From the NCBI RefSeq assembly GCF_001593005.1, contig NZ_LQZQ01000009.1, positions 1 through 64,000 of the forward strand: a stretch of DNA of 64,000 nt, in the 5' to 3' direction. The DNA is from Roseivirga ehrenbergii. Lineage in GTDB: Bacteria; Bacteroidota; Bacteroidia; Cytophagales; Cyclobacteriaceae. A program made the position numbers and the translations under genes. Under the pieces are notes generated by a model. It was given only the letters and a program-made list of their open reading frames with translations. It did no database searches and had not been told where the DNA came from. Positions 17,052 through 25,820 of the stretch are shown piece by piece (position 1 is the stretch's first letter; every line of letters starts with the position of its first letter).

Positions 17052-17900
17052 TTATCTCCTTTTTCTTTTCCTCATCAAAACCCCGAAAACATTCGCAAAA
17101 ATGATCAGAGCGGCTCCCATAATTTTCTGCATAGGCATGGCTTCATCTAAGAAAATAAAGCTGGTAACCATAGCGATTGGCGTACCCAAATAGAAAATAA
17201 GGCTCGTGTTGGTTGGAGGCAAAATGGTGGAGGCACGTAGCCATAAAGTATGTGCGCCTACCGTACATACCGTGCCGAGAATTGCGAGGTAAACCCAGTC
17301 CTGTTGGGTCAATTCCCAATTGGACTCAAATGACATGGGGAGAAAAATAATAAGTGCGAAAGTGTATTGACCAAATGCCCTTGTCAAGGAGTCGATATGT
17401 TGGTTTTTCCGCTGAATAAATGGCAGGATGGCAAAAAAGGCCGCACTGACCAGACCAATTAGAATACCCGTTGTAAGGTTATTTTTTAGGTCGAATGCCG
17501 GTACGATTAAATAGATACCGAATAAGGCGATTAAGACTGCGGTAATCTCATAAGGCGATGGCTTTCTTTTGTTAATCGCCCAGTCTAAGTAAATCATGTG
17601 CAGCCCGAATGAAGAAACCGAGAGGATGGCCATGGAAGGTGTGGCAAGTTTTACACTCATAAAATAAGTGATCCAATGCGCCCCGAAAACAACACCAATG
17701 AGAACAAGTGCCTTCCAGTCCTTTTTGGTAAGCTTTTTTATGTTCTTATTTCCTGCTAAGAAAAACAGAAAACTTGCGCCAATCACTAAGCGCACCAAGC
17801 CAATAGTTACCGCATTGGCAGAAACTTCCTTGATAAAAATTGGAGTAATGCCAAAGAGAAAAACGGCAATCAATCCCTCGATGTAGTAACGTGATTTCAA
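17052..17900 (-). CDS. EamA-family (DMT) membrane transporter
   Basis: 282 residues with about ten hydrophobic helices in two EamA repeats (GLIAVFLFGITPIFIKEVSA to GIYLIVPAF, and GILIGLVSAAFFAILPFI to GAALIIFANVFGVLMRKRKR). Drug/metabolite transporters of this type export amino acids or other small metabolites across the inner membrane. The family signature of the second repeat (FYLGTPIAMVTSFIFLDEAM) is clear. The gene stands alone and the substrate cannot be read from sequence. Confidence 0.9.
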   Translation of the reverse strand: MKSRYYIEGLIAVFLFGITPIFIKEVSANAVTIGLVRLVIGASFLFFLAGNKNIKKLTKKDWKALVLIGVVFGAHWITYFMSVKLATPSMAILSVSSFGLHMIYLDWAINKRKPSPYEITAVLIALFGIYLIVPAFDLKNNLTTGILIGLVSAAFFAILPFIQRKNQHIDSLTRAFGQYTFALIIFLPMSFESNWELTQQDWVYLAILGTVCTVGAHTLWLRASTILPPTNTSLIFYLGTPIAMVTSFIFLDEAMPMQKIMGAALIIFANVFGVLMRKRKRR

Positions 17901-17928
17901 TTTTCTGAATTAGGTAGCAAATAACGAA

Positions 17929-17959
17929 AAAAGCACGGCTATTAGATAACCGTGCTTTT
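17929..17959 (-). terminator. Intrinsic terminator for the YcxB-like gene
   Basis: Arms AAAAGCACGG (17929-17938) and CCGTGCTTTT (17950-17959) with an 11-nt loop, 20 nt beyond the stop codon. Read leftward, the second arm runs into six T residues. Confidence 0.8.
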
Positions 17960-17978
17960 AGTAAGGTATTAACCTTTC

Positions 17979-18476
17979 TTATTTTTCTATTTGCTCTTTT
18001 TGACCTTTGATCAAGCCCTTACGTCTCATAATTGTCTCTACGAATTTTACTTCGTTTTGAGTTTTGAAAACAGTGTAAGGGAACATCATCATTTGGGCTT
18101 TGTTTACCACAAGCACAAACTGTTTTTTGTCCATCCAAGCATATTTAATTTGCTCCCATTTCATGGGCATGCCTTGCTTGGAGTTCATTTTGATCAAAAT
18201 CTGACGGCTGTCAATTTCGTAAGAAAGCTTATCGAAAAGCATTTTGCTTTGTTCTAACTGGGTTACTCCCGTAAACTGGATAAGCCAAAAAAGTAGATAC
18301 AAAACGTAGGCGATCAAAGCGCCAATCCACCACCAGTTTGAAGGAATGACAAAGGCCATGGCTGAAATGCCAATAGCAATTAAAACCACCCACCATTGCT
18401 CTTTAAGGATGTTTCTCATCCCCGCACGGATGTAAGCTTTTTTGTCTAAAGCGTATTTTTTTGTTTTTACAATCAT
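17979..18476 (-). CDS. YcxB-like membrane protein
   Basis: 165 residues. Two adjacent transmembrane helices lie at about 28-70 (WWVVLIAIGISAMAFVI and WWIGALIAYVLYLLFWLI). The C-terminal half is a YcxB-like PH-type domain: LSYEIDSRQILIKMNSKQGM, MKWEQIKYAWMDKKQFVLVV and MMMFPYTVFKTQNEVKFVE. The function of the family is unknown. A consensus promoter and an intrinsic terminator show a single-gene transcript. Confidence 0.8.
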   Translation of the reverse strand: MIVKTKKYALDKKAYIRAGMRNILKEQWWVVLIAIGISAMAFVIPSNWWWIGALIAYVLYLLFWLIQFTGVTQLEQSKMLFDKLSYEIDSRQILIKMNSKQGMPMKWEQIKYAWMDKKQFVLVVNKAQMMMFPYTVFKTQNEVKFVETIMRRKGLIKGQKEQIEK

Positions 18477-18518
18477 GATAATTTACCTGCTAACTCGCAC
18501 AGTGTCGAAAAAGGAACA

Positions 18519-18548
18519 CAAACATAATGATCAAAACTAAGGCTTCAA
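18519..18548 (-). promoter_or_regulatory. Promoter of the YcxB-like gene (TTG, 19 nt, TATGTTTG)
   Basis: Read leftward, a -33 TTG (18546-18548) and an exact -7 box (18519-18526) are 19 nt apart, matching the Bacteroidota promoter layout; the leader would be about 35 nt. Confidence 0.65.
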
Positions 18549-18586
18549 TCATTAACACTAAAAAATTGCGTTTCTTAACTTTCAAA

Positions 18587-19444
18587 TTATTCTGCTTTCA
18601 GGCTTATGTCCAGGCTTTTTGCCGAATGGGTAAGTGCACCAACGGAAATATAGTCTACTCCAGTCTCTGCTACCGCCCCAATGGTCGATTCGGTAATGCC
18701 ACCGGAGGCCTCGGTTTCTAAACGGCCATTAATCAAAGCCAAAGCTTCGCTCATTAATGCTGGGCTCATGTTATCGAGCATAATTCTATGCACTCCTTCC
18801 AAGCTCAAAACCTCTTTAACTTCCTCTAAGTTACGGGTTTCTACTTCAATTTTAAGGTCGCGGCCAGTTCGTTGTAAATAGTTTTTGGTGGCATTCACCG
18901 ACTGAGTAATTCCACCAGCAAAATCGTTGTGGTTGTCTTTCAGCATGATCATATCATACAAGCCAAACCTATGGTTTACGCCTCCACCAATAAAAACAGC
19001 CCATTTTTCCATCAGTCTAAAATTGGGTGTAGTTTTTCGGGTGTCTAAAAGTTTTGTTGAAGTATGAGAAATCTGAGAATTCAATTTGTTGGTATAAGTA
19101 GCAATACCGCTCATGCGCTGCATACAGTTAAGCATTAAGCGTTCACCAGATAAAATGGCCCTTGAGCTGCCGTGGATCCGCATGATGATGTCGCCTTTTT
19201 TGACGACATCGCCATCTTTTACCAAGGTCTCTACTTTAATAGAAGGACTTAATTTTTTGAAAATGATTTCTGCCAATTCCACACCAGCAATAATGCCACT
19301 GTCTTTCATGAGAAGATAGGCTGAGTTTTCAGCGTTTTCTGGAATTGAAGCAAGGGATGAATGATCGCCATCGCCAATATCTTCGGCTAAAGCGTTTTCA
19401 ATAAACTGATCGAGAGATTTTTCTGTAATGTATTTCGGCCACAT
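18587..19444 (-). CDS. nadC: Nicotinate-nucleotide pyrophosphorylase (carboxylating)
   Basis: 285 residues, normal length. It converts quinolinate and PRPP to nicotinate mononucleotide, CO2 and PPi in de novo NAD synthesis. Family motifs: EDIGDGDHSS at the N-terminus, ERLMLNCMQRMSGIAT, the quinolinate/PRPP-binding LLDTRKTTPNFRLMEKWAV, GGGVNHRFGLYDMIMLKDNH, EVETRNLEEVKE, RIMLDNMSP and EASGGITESTI, plus the C-terminal GVDYISVGALTHSAK. nadA and nadB are not in the window. A consensus -7 box ends 4 nt before its ATG, so the mRNA is probably leaderless even though a same-strand gene lies 31 bp upstream. Confidence 0.96.
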   Translation of the reverse strand: MWPKYITEKSLDQFIENALAEDIGDGDHSSLASIPENAENSAYLLMKDSGIIAGVELAEIIFKKLSPSIKVETLVKDGDVVKKGDIIMRIHGSSRAILSGERLMLNCMQRMSGIATYTNKLNSQISHTSTKLLDTRKTTPNFRLMEKWAVFIGGGVNHRFGLYDMIMLKDNHNDFAGGITQSVNATKNYLQRTGRDLKIEVETRNLEEVKEVLSLEGVHRIMLDNMSPALMSEALALINGRLETEASGGITESTIGAVAETGVDYISVGALTHSAKSLDISLKAE

Positions 19445-19448
19445 AGGC

Positions 19449-19456
19449 CAAAAATA
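19449..19456 (-). promoter_or_regulatory. -7 box of nadC (TATTTTTG), 4 nt from the start codon
   Basis: An exact TAnnTTTG match on the minus strand, then GCCT, then ATG at 19444. The start site would fall on or next to the ATG. Confidence 0.6.
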
Positions 19457-19475
19457 CTAAATAGATTGCAAGGGC

Positions 19476-19889
19476 TTATCGGTCTTCAGTAAATTCGAGG
19501 CGATAGATTTTATAGTCTGCTTTATATTTCTTCGCCCTTAGAACAACTCTGTATTTTTTGTTTCTCGAAACGTAAGAACCAATGGCATAAATAATACCTC
19601 CATCTGAATTTCCTTCGTGAATAAACTCGGTAGAATCAGCAGGGTTTTTCTGGAAAAATTGCTTCAGAACAATTTCTGCTTGATTGGTGCTATAATCCTT
19701 TTTTTCGTTGTCGAGTTTGATTTCAACTCTTTCGTGTAGGTATTTTACAAGCTCTCGCGAGCTCGAAGACTTTAATGCCTCTTGTACGTTTTTTATCAAT
19801 TTTTCTTCTGGTGTTTGCGCAAAACCCGAAAAGGTGCTGAACACTAGCAAAAGAGACATGAAAGTAATAACGATATTTTTATTCCTCAT
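19476..19889 (-). CDS. DUF4783 family secreted protein
   Basis: The start at 19889 (MRNKNIVITFMSLLLVFSTF) is preferred over an in-frame ATG six codons upstream because it begins a standard signal peptide (cleavage near GFAQ-T). The mature part is about 110 residues: EEKLIKNVQEALKSSSSREL, then YLHERVEIKLDNEKKDYSTN, and a beta-rich NTF2-like end (IYAIGSYVSRNKKYRVVLRA). This matches the Bacteroidota DUF4783 family, function unknown, usually beside nadC, as here (31 bp upstream of it). Divergent from gpmI. Confidence 0.85.
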   Translation of the reverse strand: MRNKNIVITFMSLLLVFSTFSGFAQTPEEKLIKNVQEALKSSSSRELVKYLHERVEIKLDNEKKDYSTNQAEIVLKQFFQKNPADSTEFIHEGNSDGGIIYAIGSYVSRNKKYRVVLRAKKYKADYKIYRLEFTEDR

Positions 19890-20006
19890 TTTTAGTGACT
19901 TAGCCATTAGTTTAACGAAAATAATGCCAATTATTACTCTCCTTAGGTTAGTTCAGAATCAAATTAATACAATCGCTTTGGACTTACAAACCAGATCATA
20001 ATAATA

Positions 20007-20014
20007 TATATTTG
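20007..20014 (+). promoter_or_regulatory. -7 box of gpmI (TATATTTG), 4 nt from the start codon
   Basis: An exact consensus box followed by CCCC and ATG at 20019. Transcription would start at or next to the A of the start codon. Confidence 0.65.
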
Positions 20015-20018
20015 CCCC

Positions 20019-21536
20019 ATGGAAAAACGCGTTCTCTTAATGATCTTGGACGGTTGGGGTTTAGGTACCGATTCCAACGTTTCTGCTATAGATCATGCCA
20101 AAACACCCGTAATCGATTCGCTCTATCGCAAATATGCTCATTCTAAACTAGAAGCCTCTGGTTTAGCCGTTGGTTTGCCGGCTGGTCAAATGGGGAATTC
20201 AGAAGTGGGTCATATGAATATTGGCGCTGGTCGAGTTGTTTATCAGGATTTGGTGAAGGTAAATAAGGCAGTGGAAGAAAACACTTTGGCAGATAACCCA
20301 ACATTGAAATCTGCTTTAGACTACGCAAAAGCGAATTCCAAGAAAGTGCATTTCTTAGGTTTACTCTCAGATGGTGGGGTACACTCTCACATCAATCATT
20401 TAAAAGCTTTACTCAGTATTGCAGACAATCAAGGACTGAAAGATGTTTTTGTACATGCATTTACTGATGGCCGCGATACTGACCCAAAAGGAGGTATAAA
20501 GTATATGGCAGACCTAGAGGCACACATGGAAAAAACTACCGGAAAAGTAGCTTCTGTGATTGGTCGCTATTACGCCATGGACCGAGACAATCGCTGGGAA
20601 AGAATAAAACTGGCTTATGATGCCATGGTGAAAGGAGCTGGTGTAAATTCAGAGAATATATCTGAAAGCATTGCTAAATCATACATAGAAGGCGTTACCG
20701 ATGAGTTTATCATTCCAATCATTCATACAAAGAATGGTGTTCCCTTGGCCACGATTGAGGAAGATGATGTAGTCATCTACTTCAATTTCAGAACTGATAG
20801 AGGAAGAGAAATTACCCAAGCACTTACGCAGCGTGATTTTCCTGAACAGGAAATGAAAGCCATGAAACTTTACTTTGTTACGCTCACTAATTACGATGAC
20901 TCGTTTAGTGGCGTAAAAGTGATGTTTGATAAAGATAACCTAAAAAACACCTTGGGTGAAGTACTTGCTGAGGCAGGTAAAAAGCAGATTAGAATTGCTG
21001 AAACTGAGAAATACCCACATGTCACCTTCTTCTTTAGCGGTGGGCGCGAGGTTCCGTTTAAAGACGAAAAACGTATTTTATGTCCTTCGCCAAAAGTGGC
21101 TACTTACGATTTGCAACCAGAAATGAGTGCGAACGATATTAAGGATGCCATTGTAAAAGAATTAGACAAGCAAGAAGTAGACTTTGTATGTCTCAATTTT
21201 GCTAACCCTGATATGGTAGGGCATACTGGTGTTTTTGAAGCGGCAGTAAAAGCTTGCGAAACGGTAGATAAATGTGCTGGAGAAGTGATTGTTTCAGCCT
21301 TGAAAAATGGTTATACCACAATAGTAATTGCTGACCATGGTAATTCAGATATTATGGTAAACCCAGATGGCAGCCCAAATACTGCGCATACCACGAACTT
21401 GGTTCCTTGTATTCTCGTTGATAATGAATTGAAACCTCAAATGAAAGATGGTAAACTTGGCGATTTAGCGCCTACCATTTTAACATTAATGGGAGTTGAA
21501 ATTCCAAAAGAAATGAGTGGGGAAATACTCTTATGA
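20019..21536 (+). CDS. gpmI: 2,3-bisphosphoglycerate-independent phosphoglycerate mutase
   Basis: 505 residues, normal for the Mn-dependent enzyme that interconverts 3- and 2-phosphoglycerate in glycolysis. D11 (LMILDGWGLG) and the phosphorylated S61 (GQMGNSEVGHMNIGAGRVVY) are present. HAFTDGRDTDP, IGRYYAMDRDNRWER and NFRTDRGREITQAL bind substrate. The second metal-site motifs NFANPDMVGHTG and IADHGNSD, and the final TAHTTNLVPCILV, are intact. The next gene overlaps its stop as ATGA. The promoter predicts a leaderless mRNA. Confidence 0.97.
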   Translation: MEKRVLLMILDGWGLGTDSNVSAIDHAKTPVIDSLYRKYAHSKLEASGLAVGLPAGQMGNSEVGHMNIGAGRVVYQDLVKVNKAVEENTLADNPTLKSALDYAKANSKKVHFLGLLSDGGVHSHINHLKALLSIADNQGLKDVFVHAFTDGRDTDPKGGIKYMADLEAHMEKTTGKVASVIGRYYAMDRDNRWERIKLAYDAMVKGAGVNSENISESIAKSYIEGVTDEFIIPIIHTKNGVPLATIEEDDVVIYFNFRTDRGREITQALTQRDFPEQEMKAMKLYFVTLTNYDDSFSGVKVMFDKDNLKNTLGEVLAEAGKKQIRIAETEKYPHVTFFFSGGREVPFKDEKRILCPSPKVATYDLQPEMSANDIKDAIVKELDKQEVDFVCLNFANPDMVGHTGVFEAAVKACETVDKCAGEVIVSALKNGYTTIVIADHGNSDIMVNPDGSPNTAHTTNLVPCILVDNELKPQMKDGKLGDLAPTILTLMGVEIPKEMSGEILL

Positions 21537-22114
21537 AATTAAAAAATCTAGTCTTCTTACTTTCTCTAATGCTGCTTGGTTGTTCCGTAGGGAAGAATTC
21601 GGAGCCCATACGAACAGGCACTTACTTTGACCTTGTAGAGTTATTAGACGAACAAATTGCTGAATTTGAAGTAAAGAGACCTGTTTTGACCAAAGAGCTT
21701 AATGTGAGTGGGGAAACGGATCGGGTAACAATTCAGTTGGATTCGGCAAAACAATGGAAAGAAGAGCTTGGGCTCTTTTATCAGGCCGACATCAATAAGC
21801 TAGGCTTGGAAACCTCTTATACCACAGAAGAGATTTCAACGGGGGTTAATACAAAAAAAGTGATTGATTCGGCCAAAACTGAAAGGCCAGCTGTTCGGTC
21901 AATTGATTATAATTATACTGACGACCAGTTGGAAAGCATTCGAATTATAATCAGAGACGAAAACCCTATCTATAAATTTGAAAAAGAGCTCAACCTCTAT
22001 TTCCATATTGAACAAGGAAAATCAATTTTGAGCTCTTTTACTATTTCTGGAGATCAGAGTATGATCTTAAAAGACGAACTGAATTATAGCTTAAAAGCTA
22101 CAATTGGCAAATAG
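21533..22114 (+). CDS. Hypothetical lipoprotein coupled to gpmI
   Basis: 193 residues. Lipoprotein signal LSLMLLGCSVGK with Cys17. No family was recognised. The mature part is rich in beta-strand-like and acidic stretches (FDLVELLDEQIAEFEVKRPV; VTIQLDSAKQWKEELGLFYQ; SIRIIIRDENPIYKFEKELN), compatible with a periplasmic-facing lipid-anchored fold. It overlaps the gpmI stop by 4 nt and so is translationally coupled, although a metabolic link is not obvious. It converges on the universal stress gene, whose stop is 1 nt away. Confidence 0.75.
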   Translation: MKLKNLVFLLSLMLLGCSVGKNSEPIRTGTYFDLVELLDEQIAEFEVKRPVLTKELNVSGETDRVTIQLDSAKQWKEELGLFYQADINKLGLETSYTTEEISTGVNTKKVIDSAKTERPAVRSIDYNYTDDQLESIRIIIRDENPIYKFEKELNLYFHIEQGKSILSSFTISGDQSMILKDELNYSLKATIGK

Positions 22115-22115
22115 A

Positions 22116-23048
22116 TTACAAGCGGAACAAAGCCTCAAGTAGGCTTAGATTCTCTTTTCCTTTCTTTACCAAGAACAAAGGAATATCACCACTTTCGTAA
22201 ACCAGTTTTTCGGCAACACTACCAATTAAAAAGGCAGCAGCACTTGTTCTGCCTTTGGAGCCCAGAATTATCATATCTACACCTTTTTCAGAAGCTGTTT
22301 TATAAATTTTATCTGCTGGGTGCGGATCATCATCTAGGGCAAAGGTGTGTTCAAACTTTACATCGCCAAGCTCCATTTTCTTGAAGAATTTTTCTGAGTC
22401 TTTTTTAGTGTTCTCAAGCATTATTTCAGCGAACTCATCATAACTCTTACCTGATTTGTGGTAACCCGTTGGAACTCTGTAAATGTGATTACTCATTAAC
22501 ATTGCACCAGTTTGCTGCTGAATTCCCATACCTATTTCAAAAGCCATTTGAGAATGCTCAGAATAATCAATTGGGATCAGTACTTTATTGAGCTCCAGCT
22601 TTGGGTTCTCTGGTACATAAATTACTGAAGAAGGAGAACTCTTTGCGATTTTGCTTGAATTCAAACCTGCATTAGAACGGTGATGCTTTCTGCCCAAAAC
22701 CATAAGGTCAATCACCTTAACTTTGGCCATTTTTAGCACTTCTTCAGTCACTTTTCCTGTGGCTACTTTTATTTGAACATCACAACCTTCTGGACAAACA
22801 AAGTTCTCTTGCACCTTGGCATTTATTTCGTGCTCAAGCGTTTCGTCCAATGGTGCAATAAGGTCAGGGTATTTCTCTTGAATCTCTGCAGGTAGCTCCA
22901 ATGATTCGGCTACGTGCAAAAAGTAAACAGAATTAATTTCAAAAACACGTGCTATCATAGACGCATACTGGATAAGTCCTTTATCCATTCCGGTTAGGTC
23001 TAAACAGACCATCATTCTCTGAAACTTGCTTAAATCGTACATCTTCAA
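22116..23048 (-). CDS. Universal stress protein, tandem UspA domains
   Basis: 310 residues with two UspA domains. The C-terminal domain keeps the ATP-binding G-x2-G-x9-G-S pattern (GSKGRTSAAAFLIGS); the matching stretch of the N-terminal domain (GRKHHRSNAGLNSSKIAKSS) has lost it. One active and one degenerate site is common in tandem Usp proteins. Other visible elements are RMMVCLDLTGMDKGLIQYAS and KVLIPIDYSEHSQMAFEIGM, the domain openings. Cytoplasmic; it supports survival under stress by an unknown mechanism. A second possible start lies two codons in (MYDLSKFQ). Confidence 0.9.
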   Translation of the reverse strand: MKMYDLSKFQRMMVCLDLTGMDKGLIQYASMIARVFEINSVYFLHVAESLELPAEIQEKYPDLIAPLDETLEHEINAKVQENFVCPEGCDVQIKVATGKVTEEVLKMAKVKVIDLMVLGRKHHRSNAGLNSSKIAKSSPSSVIYVPENPKLELNKVLIPIDYSEHSQMAFEIGMGIQQQTGAMLMSNHIYRVPTGYHKSGKSYDEFAEIMLENTKKDSEKFFKKMELGDVKFEHTFALDDDPHPADKIYKTASEKGVDMIILGSKGRTSAAAFLIGSVAEKLVYESGDIPLFLVKKGKENLSLLEALFRL

Positions 23049-23215
23049 TCAGGAAATTTGCTGATGTAATTTATTGAAATAATTAGCCCATACCCACGTA
23101 TTTGAGGTTTTTTTGATAAGGTTTTATTTATGGTTGGTGATTGGTATCAACATGCCTAACTTCGTGCGCTTTTAAAAAGGTAAAAGGTTTGGCAAATACA
23201 CAGTTTTTAGAGAAG

Positions 23216-23515
23216 ATGAAAGAGCGGTGGAATCTCAATTCGCTCATTCAGGTGGTTTTAGTGTTGATTGTATTTTCACTTACAGGTACATCTGTTGTGT
23301 TTTTAAAACCTTATGTTTTTCAGCTTTTTGGTATTGAAAGCCTTACAGGCATTAAAGGCGTTTTTTTATATCTGCTCTTAATTCCGCCATTATATCAAAT
23401 TCTGCTCTTATTTTACGGAACCCTACTAGGTCAGTTTAGTTTTTTTTGGAAATGGGAGAAGAAAACGTTCAATTCTATAGGAAAGCTTTTTAAAAAGAGA
23501 AAAAAGAAAGTTTAA
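23216..23515 (+). CDS. Small membrane protein, DUF6787-like
   Basis: The ATG at 23216 (MKERWNLNSLIQVVLVLIVF) gives 99 residues; an upstream in-frame TTG at 23141 would add 25 poorly conserved-looking residues. Two transmembrane helices (about 9-31 and 48-72, LLIPPLYQILLLFYGTLLG) and a basic, aromatic tail (FFWKWEKKTFNSIGKLFKKR). I recognise the WNL...Q start and the WEKK end from small Bacteroidota membrane proteins of unknown function. A plausible promoter is TTG, 20 nt, TAACTTCG ending near 23163. Confidence 0.75.
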   Translation: MKERWNLNSLIQVVLVLIVFSLTGTSVVFLKPYVFQLFGIESLTGIKGVFLYLLLIPPLYQILLLFYGTLLGQFSFFWKWEKKTFNSIGKLFKKRKKKV

Positions 23516-23586
23516 CCCTTTGTGGTGCTTCTACTCTATAAATAAGGAACTTAAAATTTGGATGTAGCATTCTACTTTCTAATAAC

Positions 23587-23594
23587 TATCTTTA
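23587..23594 (+). promoter_or_regulatory. -7 box of the Fur-family gene (TATCTTTA), 4 nt from GTG start
   Basis: One mismatch to TAnnTTTG. It is followed by TTAC and then GTG at 23599, giving the same 4-nt spacing as in nadC and gpmI. Confidence 0.5.
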
Positions 23595-23598
23595 TTAC

Positions 23599-24021
23599 GT
23601 GGACAATCATATTAAAGAACTTTTAAGAGATCACGCCTTAAGGCTTACGCAAGGTAGGGCAGATGTTATTGATGTTTTTCTCAATCATGAAGTGGCTGTT
23701 TCTCATTCTGATATTGAGCTGGCTGTAGATGGAAAATACGATAGGGTTACGATTTATAGAACTCTGAAATCCTTTTTAGACAAGGGGTTGATTCATAAAA
23801 TCCTCGATGACAAAGGTGGAATTCGCTATGCACTTTGTGCCGATACTTGTTCTGAAGGAAGTCATCAGCATAATCACATTCATTTTAAGTGCAATAAATG
23901 TGAGCAAACCACTTGTTTGGAGCACGTTGAAATTCCAGTAGTGAAATTACCTCGAGGCTTTACGGGCGAAGAAAGTAATTTTTTGATTACAGGTATTTGC
24001 GATAAATGTAAGCAGCAGTAA
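23599..24021 (+). CDS. Fur-family transcriptional regulator
   Basis: 140 residues from a GTG start. N-terminal winged helix (LRLTQGRADVIDVFLNHEVA, DRVTIYRTLKSFLDKGLIHK). The C-terminal dimer and metal domain has His-rich GSHQHNHIHF, and structural zinc cysteines C98/C101 (CNKC) and C134/C137 (CDKC). Fur, Zur and PerR cannot be separated by eye; the extra Cys80/Cys84 (LCADTC) and H89-H95 cluster are consistent with zinc or iron sensing. It probably represses metal-uptake genes. No target operator was identified next to it. Confidence 0.9.
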   Translation: MDNHIKELLRDHALRLTQGRADVIDVFLNHEVAVSHSDIELAVDGKYDRVTIYRTLKSFLDKGLIHKILDDKGGIRYALCADTCSEGSHQHNHIHFKCNKCEQTTCLEHVEIPVVKLPRGFTGEESNFLITGICDKCKQQ

Positions 24022-24243
24022 TTAGTATGCTTTTTCGGGCTTTCTTTTTGTCACCAGCGGAGAGTCGGGCCAAACAACACCAGGAGGTAAATCAATATGT
24101 GGAGGTACAAACTCACTCACGCCTCCTTCATCATCATCTGTGCCATTATTCACCTTTCTCCTTTTCATAAGCTGAAATGTCAAATACGTTAGAATTACGT
24201 AAGTGAGGCCGCTTAAAATTAGATCGAAGTAAATACTATTCAT
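24022..24243 (-). CDS. Small single-helix membrane protein
   Basis: 73 residues, convergent with the Fur-family gene and abutting its stop codon. One transmembrane helix (residues 6-25, FDLILSGLTYVILTYLTFQL) followed by KRRK, an acidic patch (NGTDDDEGG) and a proline-rich end (PPHIDLPPGVVWPDSPLVTK). No family recognised. Amino-acid make-up and an uninterrupted frame in a gap of the right size suggest a real gene. Confidence 0.6.
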   Translation of the reverse strand: MNSIYFDLILSGLTYVILTYLTFQLMKRRKVNNGTDDDEGGVSEFVPPHIDLPPGVVWPDSPLVTKRKPEKAY

Positions 24244-24326
24244 TTCAAAACATCAGAGAAATGAAGTTACAAAATGTTTCTACATAAAATCAATAATGCT
24301 GCAGTCTTTCCTGCTTTACATTTAAC

Positions 24327-25820
24327 CTAATGGGTAAAGAAAATAAGCCAAATAACAAACAGTATTGGTAAGAGTATAGGTATAGAATACCTTAATATAT
24401 AGCCAAAGAATGAAGGCATGTGAATCCCCATTTGTTCAGCAATAGATTTTACCATAAAGTTAGGGCCATTACCAATGTAGGTCATCGCTCCGAAGAACAC
24501 CGCACCAAGTGAGATGGCGATTAATTTAGATACAGAGTCATCATAAACACCCCCTACTGCATAGTCATGTACATTACTGATAACTGCAATATCGCCCCCT
24601 TGAGAAGCCATAGCAGCAGCTAAGAAGTTTAAGTAAGTAGGAGCGTTATCTAAAAATCCTGAAAGAATTCCAGTTCCCCAGTATAAGGTATTGTGCGTAA
24701 TAAGGGCAGTGCCTGTTTCTGATTGGGCAAACTCGCTTACTAAAGCTAATGCTGGCATCATTGTACCGAAAATTCCAATAAAGATAAAGGCGACTTCACG
24801 AATTGGTTCAAAATTGAATTCATTTCCTTTAATGGCTCGTTTATCGGCAAACCTGTAAGATAGAAAGCCTACAGTGAACATTATCAATTCGCGAATAAAT
24901 GAGAACTTCTGGCCGTGATAGTGAATGGCAGGAACGCCTTCAATTACGTTTGGATCAATAAAAACAGATGCAATAATAATGGCTAGCCAAATGAAATTTC
25001 TGGAACCAAGAATAGTAGTTTTATTGGTGAAGGTTGAGATTTCTTCTAAGTCTTCATCAGTATTGCGTTTGTCAAAAATGTAGAACACTATTGATAGCAT
25101 ACCTAAAGCAGTTGCCCAAGGGATAATATTGTGTTCAAGCGTCCAACCAAAAGGTACACCTTTCAAAAAGCCAAGGAATAAGGGAGGGTCACCAATAGGG
25201 GTTAAAGCTCCACCCACATTACTTACCATAAAAATAAAGAATATGATATGGTATGGCTGGATTCTGCCTTTATTCAAACGAACAAAGGGTCTAATTAAAA
25301 GCATTGATGCTCCTGTTGTACCAATAAGGTTAGAAATAACAGCACCTATGAGTAATAGGCCCACATTGGTTATAGGAGTGGCTTTTTTGTCCACATCTAT
25401 CATTATTCCACCAGAGGCAATGTATAGCGAAGACAGTAAGGCTATAAACTGCACGTATTCTGCAAGTGCGTGCACAGGATGATTGACATCACCTACTCCA
25501 AACAAATAATACAAAACGACAATTGCGGCCAATGAAACCGCAATAATGGGGTAGTTCTTATGCCAAAAATGCTCGTAAAATAATGGGCCTGTGGCAATCA
25601 TTATCAGTAACAAGGCAAATGGAATTACTGACCAACCCGCTGGAGATACATGCTCTTCTTCAGAAGATGCATCAGCAGAATCGTCAATTGAAACCGCTGG
25701 CAGTTCTTCTGTGGCTATAGCAGTAACTGAAACTTCAGGGTCAAACCCATTCATAGTTTCAGCTTTGGCTATAAAAACCATAAACAACATGCATAATGTT
25801 AGTAGTAGTCTGTTTTTCAT
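24327..25820 (-). CDS. NhaD-like Na+/H+ antiporter
   Basis: 497 residues of the ion-transporter superfamily (ArsB/NhaD/CitM type). About 12 hydrophobic helices. Key segments: LIGTTGASMLLIRPFVRLN, SNVGGALTPIGDPPLFLGFL, and FLDNAPTYLNFLAA, where the D and P residues of the ion site are conserved; a second half repeat is YIGNGPNFMVKSIAE. It begins with a cleavable-looking signal peptide (to about residue 20, IAKAE) and a ~35-residue acidic periplasmic segment (EELPAVSIDDSADASSEEEH), typical of the Bacteroidota version. It probably exchanges Na+ for H+ in a marine setting. Transcribed alone; a 755-bp gap lies upstream. Confidence 0.87.
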   Translation of the reverse strand: MKNRLLLTLCMLFMVFIAKAETMNGFDPEVSVTAIATEELPAVSIDDSADASSEEEHVSPAGWSVIPFALLLIMIATGPLFYEHFWHKNYPIIAVSLAAIVVLYYLFGVGDVNHPVHALAEYVQFIALLSSLYIASGGIMIDVDKKATPITNVGLLLIGAVISNLIGTTGASMLLIRPFVRLNKGRIQPYHIIFFIFMVSNVGGALTPIGDPPLFLGFLKGVPFGWTLEHNIIPWATALGMLSIVFYIFDKRNTDEDLEEISTFTNKTTILGSRNFIWLAIIIASVFIDPNVIEGVPAIHYHGQKFSFIRELIMFTVGFLSYRFADKRAIKGNEFNFEPIREVAFIFIGIFGTMMPALALVSEFAQSETGTALITHNTLYWGTGILSGFLDNAPTYLNFLAAAMASQGGDIAVISNVHDYAVGGVYDDSVSKLIAISLGAVFFGAMTYIGNGPNFMVKSIAEQMGIHMPSFFGYILRYSIPILLPILFVIWLIFFTH